Source: a virus
IMG/VR virus record: IMGVR_UViG_3300033148_001446
Coordinates: 1-34,380 of that record
Strand: one strand, 5' to 3'
DNA length: 34,380 nt
The notes beneath the pieces are model-generated. The model was not told the DNA's origin. It did not search any database and worked only from the letters and a program-made list of their open reading frames with translations. Made by a program: the position numbers and the translations under genes. Positions 13,292 through 21,214 of the stretch are shown one piece after another (position 1 is the stretch's first letter; each line of letters opens with the position of its first letter).

Positions 13292-13320
13292 TTTAATGTT
13301 AAGAGTAGTTTAGCATTAAA
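13292..13320. promoter_or_regulatory. Imperfect palindrome, candidate operator
   Basis: Half-sites TTTAATGTTAA and TTAGCATTAAA match as an inverted repeat at 10 of 11 positions around a seven-base centre. It lies 15 bases upstream of the RHH gene start and could bind that protein. It could also fold as an RNA hairpin in the leader. Confidence 0.5.
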
Positions 13321-13332
13321 AACCTTTAGGAA

Positions 13333-13352
13333 TTATTAAGTATGTTATTAAG
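13333..13352. repeat. Paired TTATTAAG direct repeats
   Basis: TTATTAAG occurs at 13333-13340 and 13345-13352, about one helical turn apart, in the early-operon upstream region. It may be regulatory; the region 13278-13355 otherwise holds only the palindrome. Confidence 0.35.
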
Positions 13353-13355
13353 GGA

Positions 13356-13445
13356 TTATTTAAAGTGTTTTTGTGTAAGTTCGTAAACTGTGAGGATGGA
13401 TATTGTAACCAAGGCGGTGAAGAGTGCCTTGATTGTTGGTTTCAT
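13356..13445 (-). CDS. Twenty-nine-residue membrane peptide after the beta-helix gene
   Basis: MKPTIKALFTALVTISIL... is one hydrophobic helix with basic ends. Its ATG comes one base after the TAA of the beta-helix protein, with no ribosome site, so it would depend on re-initiation. This makes it less certain than the other tiny genes. Confidence 0.45.
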   Translation of the reverse strand: MKPTIKALFTALVTISILTVYELTQKHFK

Positions 13446-13446
13446 T

Positions 13447-15045
13447 TTATGTGTATAGTGTTAAACATTTGTTTCTATATGCGTCTAATATTGCCTGACT
13501 AAATCCGATTCTTATTTCTGTAATGCCTGTCATGTTATCTCCTTCTCCTGCATCTACGCCTACTTCACTAAGTAATAGATTAGCACCTTGGTCTGTTACT
13601 GTTACAACATTGCCTGTAATAGTATCTCCACCTGTTCCGTTTCTGGCATTAAACTCTGCTACTGTACATACAACAGCCCTATGATAAATGTTGTCACCGT
13701 TGTCAACAAAAGCATTATCTGTGAAAGTATTTGAATCAAAATAAGCACTATCTGCCATTCTAATGCCTTTATCCTCACCGCTTCCAATTGCCGCATTTCT
13801 ACCACAAAGAATAAACTCATTTTTATGGATTATATTCCCTGATATATCATCACCTGATATAGTAAGCTCAAAACCTGCATCATCTGTATTAGAAATTGTG
13901 TTATATTCGTAAGTGTTACCTGTTACAACACCAACCCAAGCTTCTAGTATTACACCTTGACCTTCACCCCCATCTTTATATGGAGAATCTGACACTTCAT
14001 TAATAACATTGTGATGATAGTGATTACCCTGACCTTGCCATTGATTTCTTACAGAAATATAATTTAGATAGTTATGATGTATTTCATTTGTATGACTATT
14101 TGATCCACTTATATCTATACCTCTACCGTATAGTAAATCTGGTGTAGTAATAAAGTTGTGGTGAATATTATTTAAGGTTAGTAAACTAGACCCAGTGTTA
14201 AATGCTATACCACCATGAGCCCAATTAATAAAGTCATTATATCTGATTTCTGAATTTGATAAAGTACCCCATGATACCACCCCATCATTACATCCTCTTG
14301 CATCTACTCCTGTGTAAGAATTTACACCAACCCATGTAAGCTTATAGTCACTATCAAAAGTATTTCTCTCAATTAATAAATTGCTGCATGAGCTTAATAC
14401 TATTCCGTACGCTGAATATTTACCTATATTTGAATAAGATATATTAAGATATGTAGAGGATGCTAGGCTTAGGGCTTGATTATTCCCACCCCTTATGTCC
14501 AAACCACTAACATTTACATAACTTTTAGCACTTATTGTAAAAGTACTAGCCACCAATGTGCCTGTAAATGTACCTGATGGCTCACCAACTGAATAATAAT
14601 ATACTTTACTTGCATCAGTAGCCCATATAACACCACCTAGGAGTCCAAATTCCTCCCATGTATGACCAAAAGAAACGAGGCTTGCTCTTATCTGCTCTAC
14701 CCCGTCTTTCCACAATCTACTAAGAAGTGTAACAGATGTAGGCATAGACCACTTGTTACTACCTTCATTAGTCCATGTGCCTGTTAACTCCTCTATTGAA
14801 GTAATAATTGGTCTTGCTCCCGTTCCATAAGAGGCAATAACAACTTCATTTCCTAATGTACCCGAAACACCTCCATAAGTGAAAGAGCCTGAAAATGTTT
14901 GACTGCATTTGAATAATAGGAAGTCTCCTGCAACCATATTGGCTGATTCTGTTTCGGCTTTACCTATTGTTTTCCATGCTGTCTCGGGAGTTAATCCATC
15001 ACCATCATCATTTGGTCTTGTGCTATCAACATGATATGCGGACAT
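13447..15045 (-). CDS. Right-handed beta-helix protein, putative second tailspike or glycan-degrading virion protein
   Basis: The protein has 532 residues. The N-terminus (YHVDSTRPNDDGDGLTPETAWKT) is the opening of pectate-lyase-like beta-helix proteins. The middle has repeated short strand-and-turn units rich in Asn and Gly (VNVSGLDIRGGNNQAL, NSEIRYNDFINWAHGG, NEIHHNYLNYI), a classic parallel beta-helix. There is no T7-type virion-binding N-domain, so it probably attaches through another protein, perhaps the accessory product upstream with which it overlaps (TAATG). The likely role is binding or cleaving surface polysaccharide. Catalytic residues cannot be assigned by eye. Confidence 0.8.
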   Translation of the reverse strand: MSAYHVDSTRPNDDGDGLTPETAWKTIGKAETESANMVAGDFLLFKCSQTFSGSFTYGGVSGTLGNEVVIASYGTGARPIITSIEELTGTWTNEGSNKWSMPTSVTLLSRLWKDGVEQIRASLVSFGHTWEEFGLLGGVIWATDASKVYYYSVGEPSGTFTGTLVASTFTISAKSYVNVSGLDIRGGNNQALSLASSTYLNISYSNIGKYSAYGIVLSSCSNLLIERNTFDSDYKLTWVGVNSYTGVDARGCNDGVVSWGTLSNSEIRYNDFINWAHGGIAFNTGSSLLTLNNIHHNFITTPDLLYGRGIDISGSNSHTNEIHHNYLNYISVRNQWQGQGNHYHHNVINEVSDSPYKDGGEGQGVILEAWVGVVTGNTYEYNTISNTDDAGFELTISGDDISGNIIHKNEFILCGRNAAIGSGEDKGIRMADSAYFDSNTFTDNAFVDNGDNIYHRAVVCTVAEFNARNGTGGDTITGNVVTVTDQGANLLLSEVGVDAGEGDNMTGITEIRIGFSQAILDAYRNKCLTLYT

Positions 15046-15927
15046 TATAATATTTCCTTAACTGAGAAATTATCAACATGAGCATATTGCCCATTTGCAC
15101 CACCTGCATAAATTCTAATAGAGTTATAGTTTCTTAATACTACATCAAACTCATAGTAGCCATCTTCTGTAATAGCTGTCTCAAAACCACCTTGTACTGT
15201 GTAGACCTTTACGGTGTCTGCTGTTCCTATCTCTACATCTAAAGATATTCTATGTGGTGCATCTTCTGTCAATCCACTATCTATTGATGTATAAGCACGA
15301 CCATTGGCTGCTGTCTGTTCAATTTTCAGTCTAAATGAATCATTTGTTACAATAGCATCTGTAGCTGACCAAGGGTCAATTGTACCATCAGCAAAGTCCC
15401 AATTATCCATCATCTCTGCACCAAGTGATTCTGAACTAGCCACAACTAAATCTGCTGTATTGGTAGTATCATCCCCACTTGCATTTGTACCTGTGACAGA
15501 TATATTCTCAGTCTCTTCAACTGTTGGAGTACCTGATATCTCACCTGTACTGTCATTGATGTTTAGACCTGTTGGTAAGCTACCATTAACAGTATAAGTA
15601 GCTACTTCTCCGCCCGTAAAGAGTGTCGATGTTTCGTAGCTATATGCCTCATCCTGTGTTGCTTCTGTTGGTGCAAAAGTACCTGATGCTATTGGTGCAA
15701 TAACTTGTGCAGGGATTTCATAGATTTTGAATGGATCTTCAATACTCCATGCTATATCAGAATCAATTAGACTCCAATCGCTTGTTTCATCTCCACTGTA
15801 AACATCTGCTGTTCCATCACCTTTGTAGTGAACAGCTAAAAGGCTGAATGTACCGCTTGATACTGCATAAGAGTATAAGAATGTTTGTTCAACATCATCA
15901 AGAGTTGTTCTCGTGTTAATAACTTGA
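15045..15927 (-). pseudogene. C-terminal part of the frame-broken accessory/receptor-binding protein (He_PIG and CBM-like)
   Basis: This frame is open for 294 codons up to the 17-bp duplication, but it has no ATG, GTG or TTG above the GTG at 15443, and no ribosome site there. Removing one 17-bp copy joins it to the upstream ORF in frame, for 376 residues. It contains an immunoglobulin-like He_PIG unit (LPTGLNINDSTGEISGTPT, then ISVTGTN) and a C-terminal carbohydrate-binding jelly-roll-like region ending HVDNFSVKEIL. It would be a virion adhesin or adaptor carrying the downstream beta-helix protein. The frames agree exactly with the deletion of one copy. Confidence 0.75.
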
Positions 15928-16192
15928 TCGTGTTAATAACTTGACCGCTTGATAAATCAATAGTTCCATCTAAAGGATATTGTGCAATGTTTGGGTTGTA
16001 AGCATCCCCGTTAGACTCTTCAAGATAACCGTTAGTGTCATCACCAATAGAATCAGTTACATATTCATATCCTGTGTCAGTCCTTAGTTCTTCTGTTAAA
16101 TTATAAACAATGTCGCTTGTGTCTGGTGGTGTTACGCTTCCAATGTCTCCACTAAAACCGTAAGTAAGCCTGAATCCATATCCTAAAGACAT
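15836..16192 (-). CDS. N-terminal fragment of the same accessory/receptor-binding protein
   Basis: One hundred and eighteen residues from ATG 16192. Up to about residue 87 (LSSGQVINT) the frame is authentic; the last 31 residues (IKLLTREQLL...) are out-of-frame reading caused by the 17-bp tandem duplication. The true continuation is TRTTLDDVEQTFLYSYAVSSG in the next frame. The fragment begins with a Gly/Tyr-rich strand-forming segment and a PPDTSD linker. If the duplication is real, only this truncated form is made. Confidence 0.72.
   Translation of the reverse strand: MSLGYGFRLTYGFSGDIGSVTPPDTSDIVYNLTEELRTDTGYEYVTDSIGDDTNGYLEESNGDAYNPNIAQYPLDGTIDLSSGQVINTIKLLTREQLLMMLNKHSYTLMQYQAVHSAF
15911..15944. 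repeat. Perfect 17-bp tandem duplication, frame-shifting
   Basis: Positions 15911-15927 and 15928-15944 are identical (TCGTGTTAATAACTTGA). One copy too many shifts the minus-strand frame; with one copy, the gene reads through from 16192 to 15045. The 15-mer AACTTGACCGCTTGA that includes its edge (15938-15952) also flanks the 14-bp duplication at 21187. Confidence 0.95.
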
Positions 16193-16196
16193 GGTT

Positions 16197-16421
16197 TTAG
16201 CCTACATGATGAAACATACCACCTGCAACAACTGTCGCATTTGTGGCATTTTTAAGGTTATATGCGTTTCCTGCAACACAAGAAACTGTGCTTGGTGATC
16301 CTGCTTTCCAATTTACTGTTAAGTCTCCATCAGTAACACATAAAACGATACCCTCAACTGTACCTGTCGTTACGTTTACTCTGCCTTGTTCGATTGGAAA
16401 TGCGTTATCTTTAAATGACAT
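16197..16421 (-). CDS. Small virion-associated-type protein, function unknown
   Basis: Seventy-four residues, Gly/Thr/Val-rich and strand-forming (VNVTTGTVEGIVLCVTDGDLTVNWKAG...), ending VVAGGMFHHVG. It resembles the small beta-structured proteins often found near phage tail and decoration genes. It sits between lysozyme and the carbohydrate-binding protein. The ATG follows AAAGGAG. No specific family recognised. Confidence 0.65.
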   Translation of the reverse strand: MSFKDNAFPIEQGRVNVTTGTVEGIVLCVTDGDLTVNWKAGSPSTVSCVAGNAYNLKNATNATVVAGGMFHHVG

Positions 16422-16443
16422 GATTAACTCCTTTGTTTTGTGT

Positions 16444-16449
16444 ATTATA
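16444..16449 (-). promoter_or_regulatory. -10 promoter candidate in TTAGATATAATA
   Basis: The minus strand reads TTAGATATAATACAC, with a perfect TATAAT, in the gap after the lysozyme stop. The same TTAGATATAATA string occurs before the tailspike gene at 19915-19920. Confidence 0.4.
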
Positions 16450-16456
16450 TCTAAAT

Positions 16457-16849
16457 CTAGCTTTCCATCTGTCTTGCTAGTTTCTCAGCTCTGTTTGGTG
16501 TTTGGAGTCTCCATTTAGAATCAAGCATTTCTTGTGCAGCAACTTTGTAATCAAAGTTTTCTAATGCTAACCACATCATGCGGAATCTAAGAAGTCCACC
16601 AACACCTAGTTGATATGCCATTTCAAATAGCACCTCTTGTTTATCTTGTGGAAGTCTCAACACGATAGGCTTCTCTTGAAGTAAACGTGATATCTTATCG
16701 TTCAGTCTGATTGCTAGGATAGTTTCCGCTTCTGCTTTTGTAAGTGGAAGCTTTGTACCATAGCCGATTGTCGGTATGCCTAGTGAGTCCTCGTAGTTGT
16801 TGCCTACAAATCCCTCTGATTCTTTGATTTGATTTACTAATCTGCTCAT
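16457..16849 (-). CDS. GH24 endolysin (T4-lysozyme type)
   Basis: The protein has 130 residues. The catalytic triad of T4 lysozyme is visible: E12 in KESEGF, D21 in YEDSLG and T27 in PTIGYGT. The rest keeps the helical lobe (LPQDKQEVLFEMAYQLGVGGLLRF, AAQEMLDSKW). It hydrolyses the MurNAc-GlcNAc bond of peptidoglycan after holin opens the membrane. No signal sequence is present, so release depends on the holin. It lies directly downstream of the holin in the lysis cassette. Confidence 0.95.
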   Translation of the reverse strand: MSRLVNQIKESEGFVGNNYEDSLGIPTIGYGTKLPLTKAEAETILAIRLNDKISRLLQEKPIVLRLPQDKQEVLFEMAYQLGVGGLLRFRMMWLALENFDYKVAAQEMLDSKWRLQTPNRAEKLARQMES

Positions 16850-17281
16850 TTATTTATCCTTGTGTAAACTATTTATTGCACCACCTGCAAAATAAAAGCC
16901 TATGATTGTTAGCATTATTATTCCTAAACTAAAAGCGTTTACTAATGCGAATAATGGGTTAAGTGATATGATAATAATTTCCTCTTTTGGTATTCCTGCT
17001 AAAGTTTGTCTGTATGTAGCCACCATGTTAAAGATAGATACTCCTAGACCGATAATAAACGCTAATCCAAACAATCCTCCAAACAACATTGCTAAGACTC
17101 TCTGAGCTATTCTAAATGGGTGATATGCTTTTAGAAGAGTAGGGAAAAACTCACGTTGTTTAATTCTATCCTCTGCTTTTTCTTCATCAGTATAAAATAA
17201 CTTATCACCTGTGTTGATAACTGCATCTGTTGCTTTGTCTAATGTGTCACCGCTGTTAAATAGCGTGCTCCATAAACCCAT
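16850..17281 (-). CDS. Holin, 3TM-type (GTA_holin_3TM-like)
   Basis: The protein has 143 residues from ATG 17281 (MGLWSTLFNSGD); a longer frame begins at 17332 but lacks a ribosome site, whereas AAGGATGAAAAG precedes 17281. The N-terminal amphipathic part contains TDEEKAEDRIKQREFFPTLL, seen in 3TM-type holins. Two strong membrane helices lie at about 62-88 and 114-135. It permeabilises the inner membrane at a programmed time to release the endolysin. The start follows the stop of the small membrane protein by two bases. Confidence 0.8.
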   Translation of the reverse strand: MGLWSTLFNSGDTLDKATDAVINTGDKLFYTDEEKAEDRIKQREFFPTLLKAYHPFRIAQRVLAMLFGGLFGLAFIIGLGVSIFNMVATYRQTLAGIPKEEIIIISLNPLFALVNAFSLGIIMLTIIGFYFAGGAINSLHKDK

Positions 17282-17285
17282 CTTT

Positions 17286-17513
17286 TCATCCTTGTATTGA
17301 AATAATAATTCCATAAAATACAGCATATACACTTAGATTAAATGCTGTCTTGTATAGTGATATTTTTAAGTGGTGAAGTGATACTAATCGCTGTAATGGT
17401 TTATCGGCTTCCATATACACCTCTCGCAACTCACAATCAATAGAGTGATAGGAGTTAATATAGTTGTATAGATTTTCATTTCTATCTAAATTAACCCCTT
17501 TATAGTAATTCAT
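17286..17513 (-). CDS. Small lysis-cassette protein with C-terminal membrane helix
   Basis: Seventy-five residues: a polar N-terminal two-thirds with Tyr/Asn/Asp (MNYYKGVNLDRNENLYNYIN) and one C-terminal hydrophobic helix (about 55-73, TAFNLSVYAVFYGIIISI). It is sandwiched between a coiled-coil membrane protein and the holin, so it may be an antiholin, an accessory holin or a spanin-like partner. It has no lipobox, which argues against an outer-membrane spanin. The start follows the previous TAA immediately. Confidence 0.65.
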   Translation of the reverse strand: MNYYKGVNLDRNENLYNYINSYHSIDCELREVYMEADKPLQRLVSLHHLKISLYKTAFNLSVYAVFYGIIISIQG

Positions 17514-17948
17514 TTAGCCCACTGACAACTTAGGCACGTTTGCGAATAGAGATGTTAAAAACACTGATAAAACCACAACTACTACCGCCTGAACAAACAA
17601 TACTTTCGTTTTCTTGCTTTCGCTATCATCTGTGTCTCTCTTTTCAATTTGATTTGTTAACTTTGATATTCTCTCGTCTTTTAATTCCGATTTTAACCCC
17701 ATGATACTAGAGTTAATTGTACTTAATCCGCTGTGCATAGTGTCCTCCAATTCAACTATTTTGGTTTCAAGTTTACTAAACTTTTCCGCACCTCTTGCAA
17801 ACTCTTCTTTGTTTTGCTTTTGCTCCGATGCAATGATTTGTGAAAGTTCATCAACTGAGTTTTTTATCTCTTCTTGCCCCTCTTCCAAAGAAGTGATAAC
17901 GGGCAAACTTTTAATTCTATCATTCTCTGCTTGTTCTTGTGGAGTCAA
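17514..17948 (-). CDS. Coiled-coil protein with C-terminal membrane anchor (XhlA-like)
   Basis: The protein has 144 residues from a TTG start at 17948, chosen because AAAAAGGATTAAAA precedes it and no ATG is near. A long coiled coil (about 20-110) precedes one transmembrane helix near the C-terminus (VQAVVVVVLSVFLTSLF). The layout resembles XhlA-type lysis accessory proteins, which work with a holin at the membrane. It is first in the lysis cassette, behind the TGCTATAAT box at 17967. Confidence 0.68.
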   Translation of the reverse strand: MTPQEQAENDRIKSLPVITSLEEGQEEIKNSVDELSQIIASEQKQNKEEFARGAEKFSKLETKIVELEDTMHSGLSTINSSIMGLKSELKDERISKLTNQIEKRDTDDSESKKTKVLFVQAVVVVVLSVFLTSLFANVPKLSVG

Positions 17949-17966
17949 TTTTAATCCTTTTTATTT

Positions 17967-17975
17967 ATTATAGCA
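17967..17975 (-). promoter_or_regulatory. Extended -10 promoter candidate for the lysis cassette (TGCTATAAT)
   Basis: The minus strand reads TGCTATAAT in the 29-base gap after the tailspike stop, identical to the box at 859-867. The TTG-initiated lysis gene follows after a short leader. Confidence 0.55.
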
Positions 17976-17977
17976 CT

Positions 17978-19897
17978 TTATCTTTTAGAAGTATCAACAT
18001 ATACTGTATAAGTTCCTGCAATATCTTGGGTTGCACCAGAAGTATTCAAGAAATTTAATACAGCTGTATCTGTTTTACATTTGCCACTTATCATAACTTG
18101 GTCGTGTAAAGCATCGACTGAGCCAAGATAAACAATATCACTAGGAAGAATATTAGCAACTGTTGCTGTAAATGTTGCTCCTGTTCCTGCTGTGACATTC
18201 GTTGTTCCTATAACTCTGTCAAAAGCTCTAACACCTCTAAAACCTGATGTATCATCTGATAGTAATTCTGTAACATCTGTTGATTGATTAGACTTATCAT
18301 AGTATACATCAGTAGCACCAATCATTCTCAATGATGCTTCGCTGTTGTCTTTAAATATATTTCCAATAAGAGTAGTTCCTGTTGTAGTGCCACCCATATT
18401 GACACCTGCCCCTCCTGAATGGTCTGCTATATTACAGCCCTTTATTACACAATCTATCGCATCTACTATATTAACCCCATCATCTCCGTTTAAGTTAATA
18501 ATACAATCTGTTATTGTTGTTCCAAAGCTTCTTACAGCTACACCATGAGTTCCGTTTAAGTCTACATACGCACCAATGATTTTACAATCTTGCGTTCCAC
18601 AAACTATCCCTGTGCCATTGTATGCAAATCTTCCGCCTGTGATTATCCCGTCAGCAATTCCCTCAATACCTATACTTGTATTTGCGTTACATTGACAATT
18701 ATCAACCCTGTGCTCTGTACTTGCAGTGACTCCACTTTCAAAGAAAATTCCTCTATTTCCTTTCATGCAGATTACATCTCTTATTGTTACCTTTTGTCTG
18801 CCCTCTGAATAAATACCTGATAAAGATAAATCTGTCTTTCCGCCTGTGTCGTTAGGGTCTCCAAACGTATCATGATTTCCAATAAGTGCTATATTCTCAA
18901 TTAGCCCACCTAGTCTATCAGTATCAGTAGAATTGTAAGTAATTATATTATCCGCCAATGTATCACTCGCAACAATCATAGTTCCTAGTTTTTCTTTAGC
19001 TACTAACCAATCGCCATAGTAACCGCCACATTCACCTTTAACATTTATTGTTTTATCTGTAAAGTCTAAAGTGTTTGATATTTTATACTGTCCTTTAGGG
19101 AAAAACAGATTACAGCCATCAAGAGATTGTATAGCGTTGTTAATATAAACATCATCGCCATCAGTATTATCGCCTTTTGCTCCAAACCACTTTACATTTA
19201 TTGCTCCACTATATTGTCTAACCCAACCATCAAATACTATTCCACCATCATTCTCTCCACTTCTTGAAGCATCATAATTAAATATTCCGCCACCGCCATC
19301 GTTTGTTGTTGTGTAGCCTTTAACATTGACTGTTTCATAAAGAGACACATTTATTGTTGATAACTCTGAGACAGTGTCAATGTTTAAAATATTTGCTGCC
19401 CCGTCAAGTGTTACATTTTCTAATGCACTACCTGTTAAATTCCATCTTAGTGCTTGATGTGCCGATGGAGTAGGCATATAGTTACTGACATTTTGAGAGT
19501 TTTGAGATAGTGTCATTGCTCTTTCACTAATTGCCACATTATCAGCTATTAAATATGTTTGATAATCTTGGTCTGCATCCAACGTGTCTGCAAGTAAATC
19601 ACCATTAGTTTGGTAATCAACATCTCTTGTTTGTGGAAGCGACCTTAAAATAGTGATTGCATCCGCTCCTGTTGTTGCAGTGTTTAGCGTTACTGCACCA
19701 CCATTATCACCATCAATAGCTACTGTGTAATCAGTTGTTAATGCAAGTAAATCTGTATCATCATCTGGTGGGATACCCTCTAATGTTTGATAAATTACTA
19801 TATCAGATTCATTGTAAATCTTAAATAGAAAAGTGAATACCGTTTGCCCTGTTGATGCTGTGTACTCAACTCTCGGTGCTTGTGAATTAAAACTCAT
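17978..19897 (-). CDS. Tailspike: T7-type virion-binding domain plus beta-helix (pectate-lyase-3-like)
   Basis: The protein has 639 residues. Residues 1-125 match the tail-fibre attachment domain of T7-type podoviruses (YTASTGQTVFTFLFKIYNESDI, DYTV, ILRSLPQTRDVDYQTNGDL, DADQDYQTYLIAD). From about 180, a pectate-lyase-3-type beta-helix begins (INVKWFGAKGDNTDGDD at 233-249, FFPKGQYKISNTL near 265) and runs to about 540 with short Asn/Gly/Ile repeats. A small C-terminal beta domain (560-639) likely trimerises or binds glycan. It would bind and depolymerise host surface polysaccharide. ATG 19897 has AAGGAGATATTC. Confidence 0.92.
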   Translation of the reverse strand: MSFNSQAPRVEYTASTGQTVFTFLFKIYNESDIVIYQTLEGIPPDDDTDLLALTTDYTVAIDGDNGGAVTLNTATTGADAITILRSLPQTRDVDYQTNGDLLADTLDADQDYQTYLIADNVAISERAMTLSQNSQNVSNYMPTPSAHQALRWNLTGSALENVTLDGAANILNIDTVSELSTINVSLYETVNVKGYTTTNDGGGGIFNYDASRSGENDGGIVFDGWVRQYSGAINVKWFGAKGDNTDGDDVYINNAIQSLDGCNLFFPKGQYKISNTLDFTDKTINVKGECGGYYGDWLVAKEKLGTMIVASDTLADNIITYNSTDTDRLGGLIENIALIGNHDTFGDPNDTGGKTDLSLSGIYSEGRQKVTIRDVICMKGNRGIFFESGVTASTEHRVDNCQCNANTSIGIEGIADGIITGGRFAYNGTGIVCGTQDCKIIGAYVDLNGTHGVAVRSFGTTITDCIINLNGDDGVNIVDAIDCVIKGCNIADHSGGAGVNMGGTTTGTTLIGNIFKDNSEASLRMIGATDVYYDKSNQSTDVTELLSDDTSGFRGVRAFDRVIGTTNVTAGTGATFTATVANILPSDIVYLGSVDALHDQVMISGKCKTDTAVLNFLNTSGATQDIAGTYTVYVDTSKR

Positions 19898-19914
19898 GAA
19901 TATCTCCTTGTGTT

Positions 19915-19920
19915 ATTATA
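19915..19920 (-). promoter_or_regulatory. -10 promoter candidate before the tailspike (TATAAT)
   Basis: TTAGATATAATAACAC on the minus strand sits in the 24-base gap before the tailspike start, just upstream of AAGGAG. It would allow separate high expression of the tailspike. Confidence 0.4.
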
Positions 19921-19921
19921 T

Positions 19922-21190
19922 CTAATTATCGAATAGAAACTTTTGGTCTCTTATTCTCATTGCTTTTTCTTGTCTGCGTAACTTCTTCTTGTGATTAGGA
20001 TCAATCGCTTCACCCATAAAGTCACCTATCGACCTTTCAATTAATGCCCTTGTATACCAAAGATTCTGACCTGGAATATAATTCTTTGCTCTTTTATAAA
20101 TATTACCTACTGCATCATCTGCATCTTTGTGCATCAAATCTTGTGCTGATTTAGTAATATCGCTTATCGTTGAAGCAGGTACACCTAAAATCATATCACT
20201 AAAGCTTTGTCCGTATCTACTATCTGTTAGCCCTATAAAGAAGTCACCAAAGATTCCAAGCCCACCAGACTTAGCAAGTGACTCACCTATCATTGCTTTT
20301 CTATCAACTGAGCGTGGTGTCTTTCCTGTTGCTATATCGTAAGCCCATAAAGTCATAGTACCTAGAATAAGATTTGTTCCTATCGTTGCACCTGCATAAG
20401 CTACTTTGCCTTGTGTTCCCATCATTGCCCATCTGTTTGCGTGCATCATAACGATTGAAATAGGGAATGATTTAAAGAGAGTCATGTTTCTTGCTGTCTC
20501 TCCTAGAAGTGTTCCTTTCTTCGCTCCCCATGTAGTCCAAGCTCTTGTGCGATTACCAGGCATAATTACAAAAGCGTTCATCTCATTAGTTATCATCTCT
20601 GAAACTTTATAGCCTAAATCTTCATCAATCTTGTATAATTCAGTAACATCAAAAAACTCTGCATTTTTAATATTCTTTTTCGGTGTTTTGCTAATCTTGC
20701 TCCACATTGCATCATCTATTCCATATTCTCTAAGCATATCATTAAATGGCACATCATCAAGCTTCTTTCCAAGATTATCTGCAAGATTACCTGCTAGCTC
20801 TAATCCAAACGCTGTCCTTAGTGAATTAGTATATGCACCAAGTCCTGATGCTCTTATGACTGTCTCTGATGCCTTTTGTGCGAATCCTGTACCAACATTC
20901 TCTGCGAATCTACTATTAGCTAATGAAGCTGATGCAAACTCACTCACTATTCCAAGTCTACTTGCTAGTTTTGTATTTGCTGATACACCACTGCCTAGTG
21001 CTTCTTGCATCATAGTGTCTAAGCCTCTCCCAATAATTTTAATTGAACTTAAATCTCTATACCCTGCACCTAGTATAATACTTCCTAAGTCTGCTAAAGA
21101 AGATATGGTTGCACTTCCTAACTTTGATGCGATTTGTATACCTCTGTATGTACTACCTGCCTGTAAGAAAAAGTTATCAAGATTATCCAC
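19922..21190 (-). CDS. C-terminal part of a large internal virion protein (gp16-like, LPD38-type region)
   Basis: The open frame is 422 codons from a GTG at 21190, but no ribosome site precedes it and the GTG lies in the 14-bp tandem duplication. With one copy removed it continues the upstream frame (...GQVDGDSVVDNLDNFF...). It is helical and Ala/Gly-rich, with a conserved block (FVIMPGNRTRAWTTWGAKKG, FKSFPISIVMMHANRWAMMG) and hydrophobic segments near 255-280. This resembles the C-terminal region of large T7-type core proteins and polyvalent proteins. Such proteins are ejected with DNA and help form the channel across the envelope. Confidence 0.75.
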   Translation of the reverse strand: MDNLDNFFLQAGSTYRGIQIASKLGSATISSLADLGSIILGAGYRDLSSIKIIGRGLDTMMQEALGSGVSANTKLASRLGIVSEFASASLANSRFAENVGTGFAQKASETVIRASGLGAYTNSLRTAFGLELAGNLADNLGKKLDDVPFNDMLREYGIDDAMWSKISKTPKKNIKNAEFFDVTELYKIDEDLGYKVSEMITNEMNAFVIMPGNRTRAWTTWGAKKGTLLGETARNMTLFKSFPISIVMMHANRWAMMGTQGKVAYAGATIGTNLILGTMTLWAYDIATGKTPRSVDRKAMIGESLAKSGGLGIFGDFFIGLTDSRYGQSFSDMILGVPASTISDITKSAQDLMHKDADDAVGNIYKRAKNYIPGQNLWYTRALIERSIGDFMGEAIDPNHKKKLRRQEKAMRIRDQKFLFDN

Positions 21191-21214
21191 TACACTATCA
21201 CCACTACACTATCA
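21187..21214. repeat. Perfect 14-bp tandem duplication, frame-shifting
   Basis: CCACTACACTATCA occurs at 21187-21200 and again at 21201-21214. Fourteen bases shift the minus-strand frame and split the virion protein gene. The 15-mer AACTTGACCGCTTGA that follows (21220-21234) also flanks the 17-bp duplication at 15911. Confidence 0.95.

Noticed and set aside
13447-19897. Diversity-generating retroelement, expected by analogy with BPP-1-like phages
   Set aside because: No reverse transcriptase motif and no obvious template/variable repeat pair near the tail genes.
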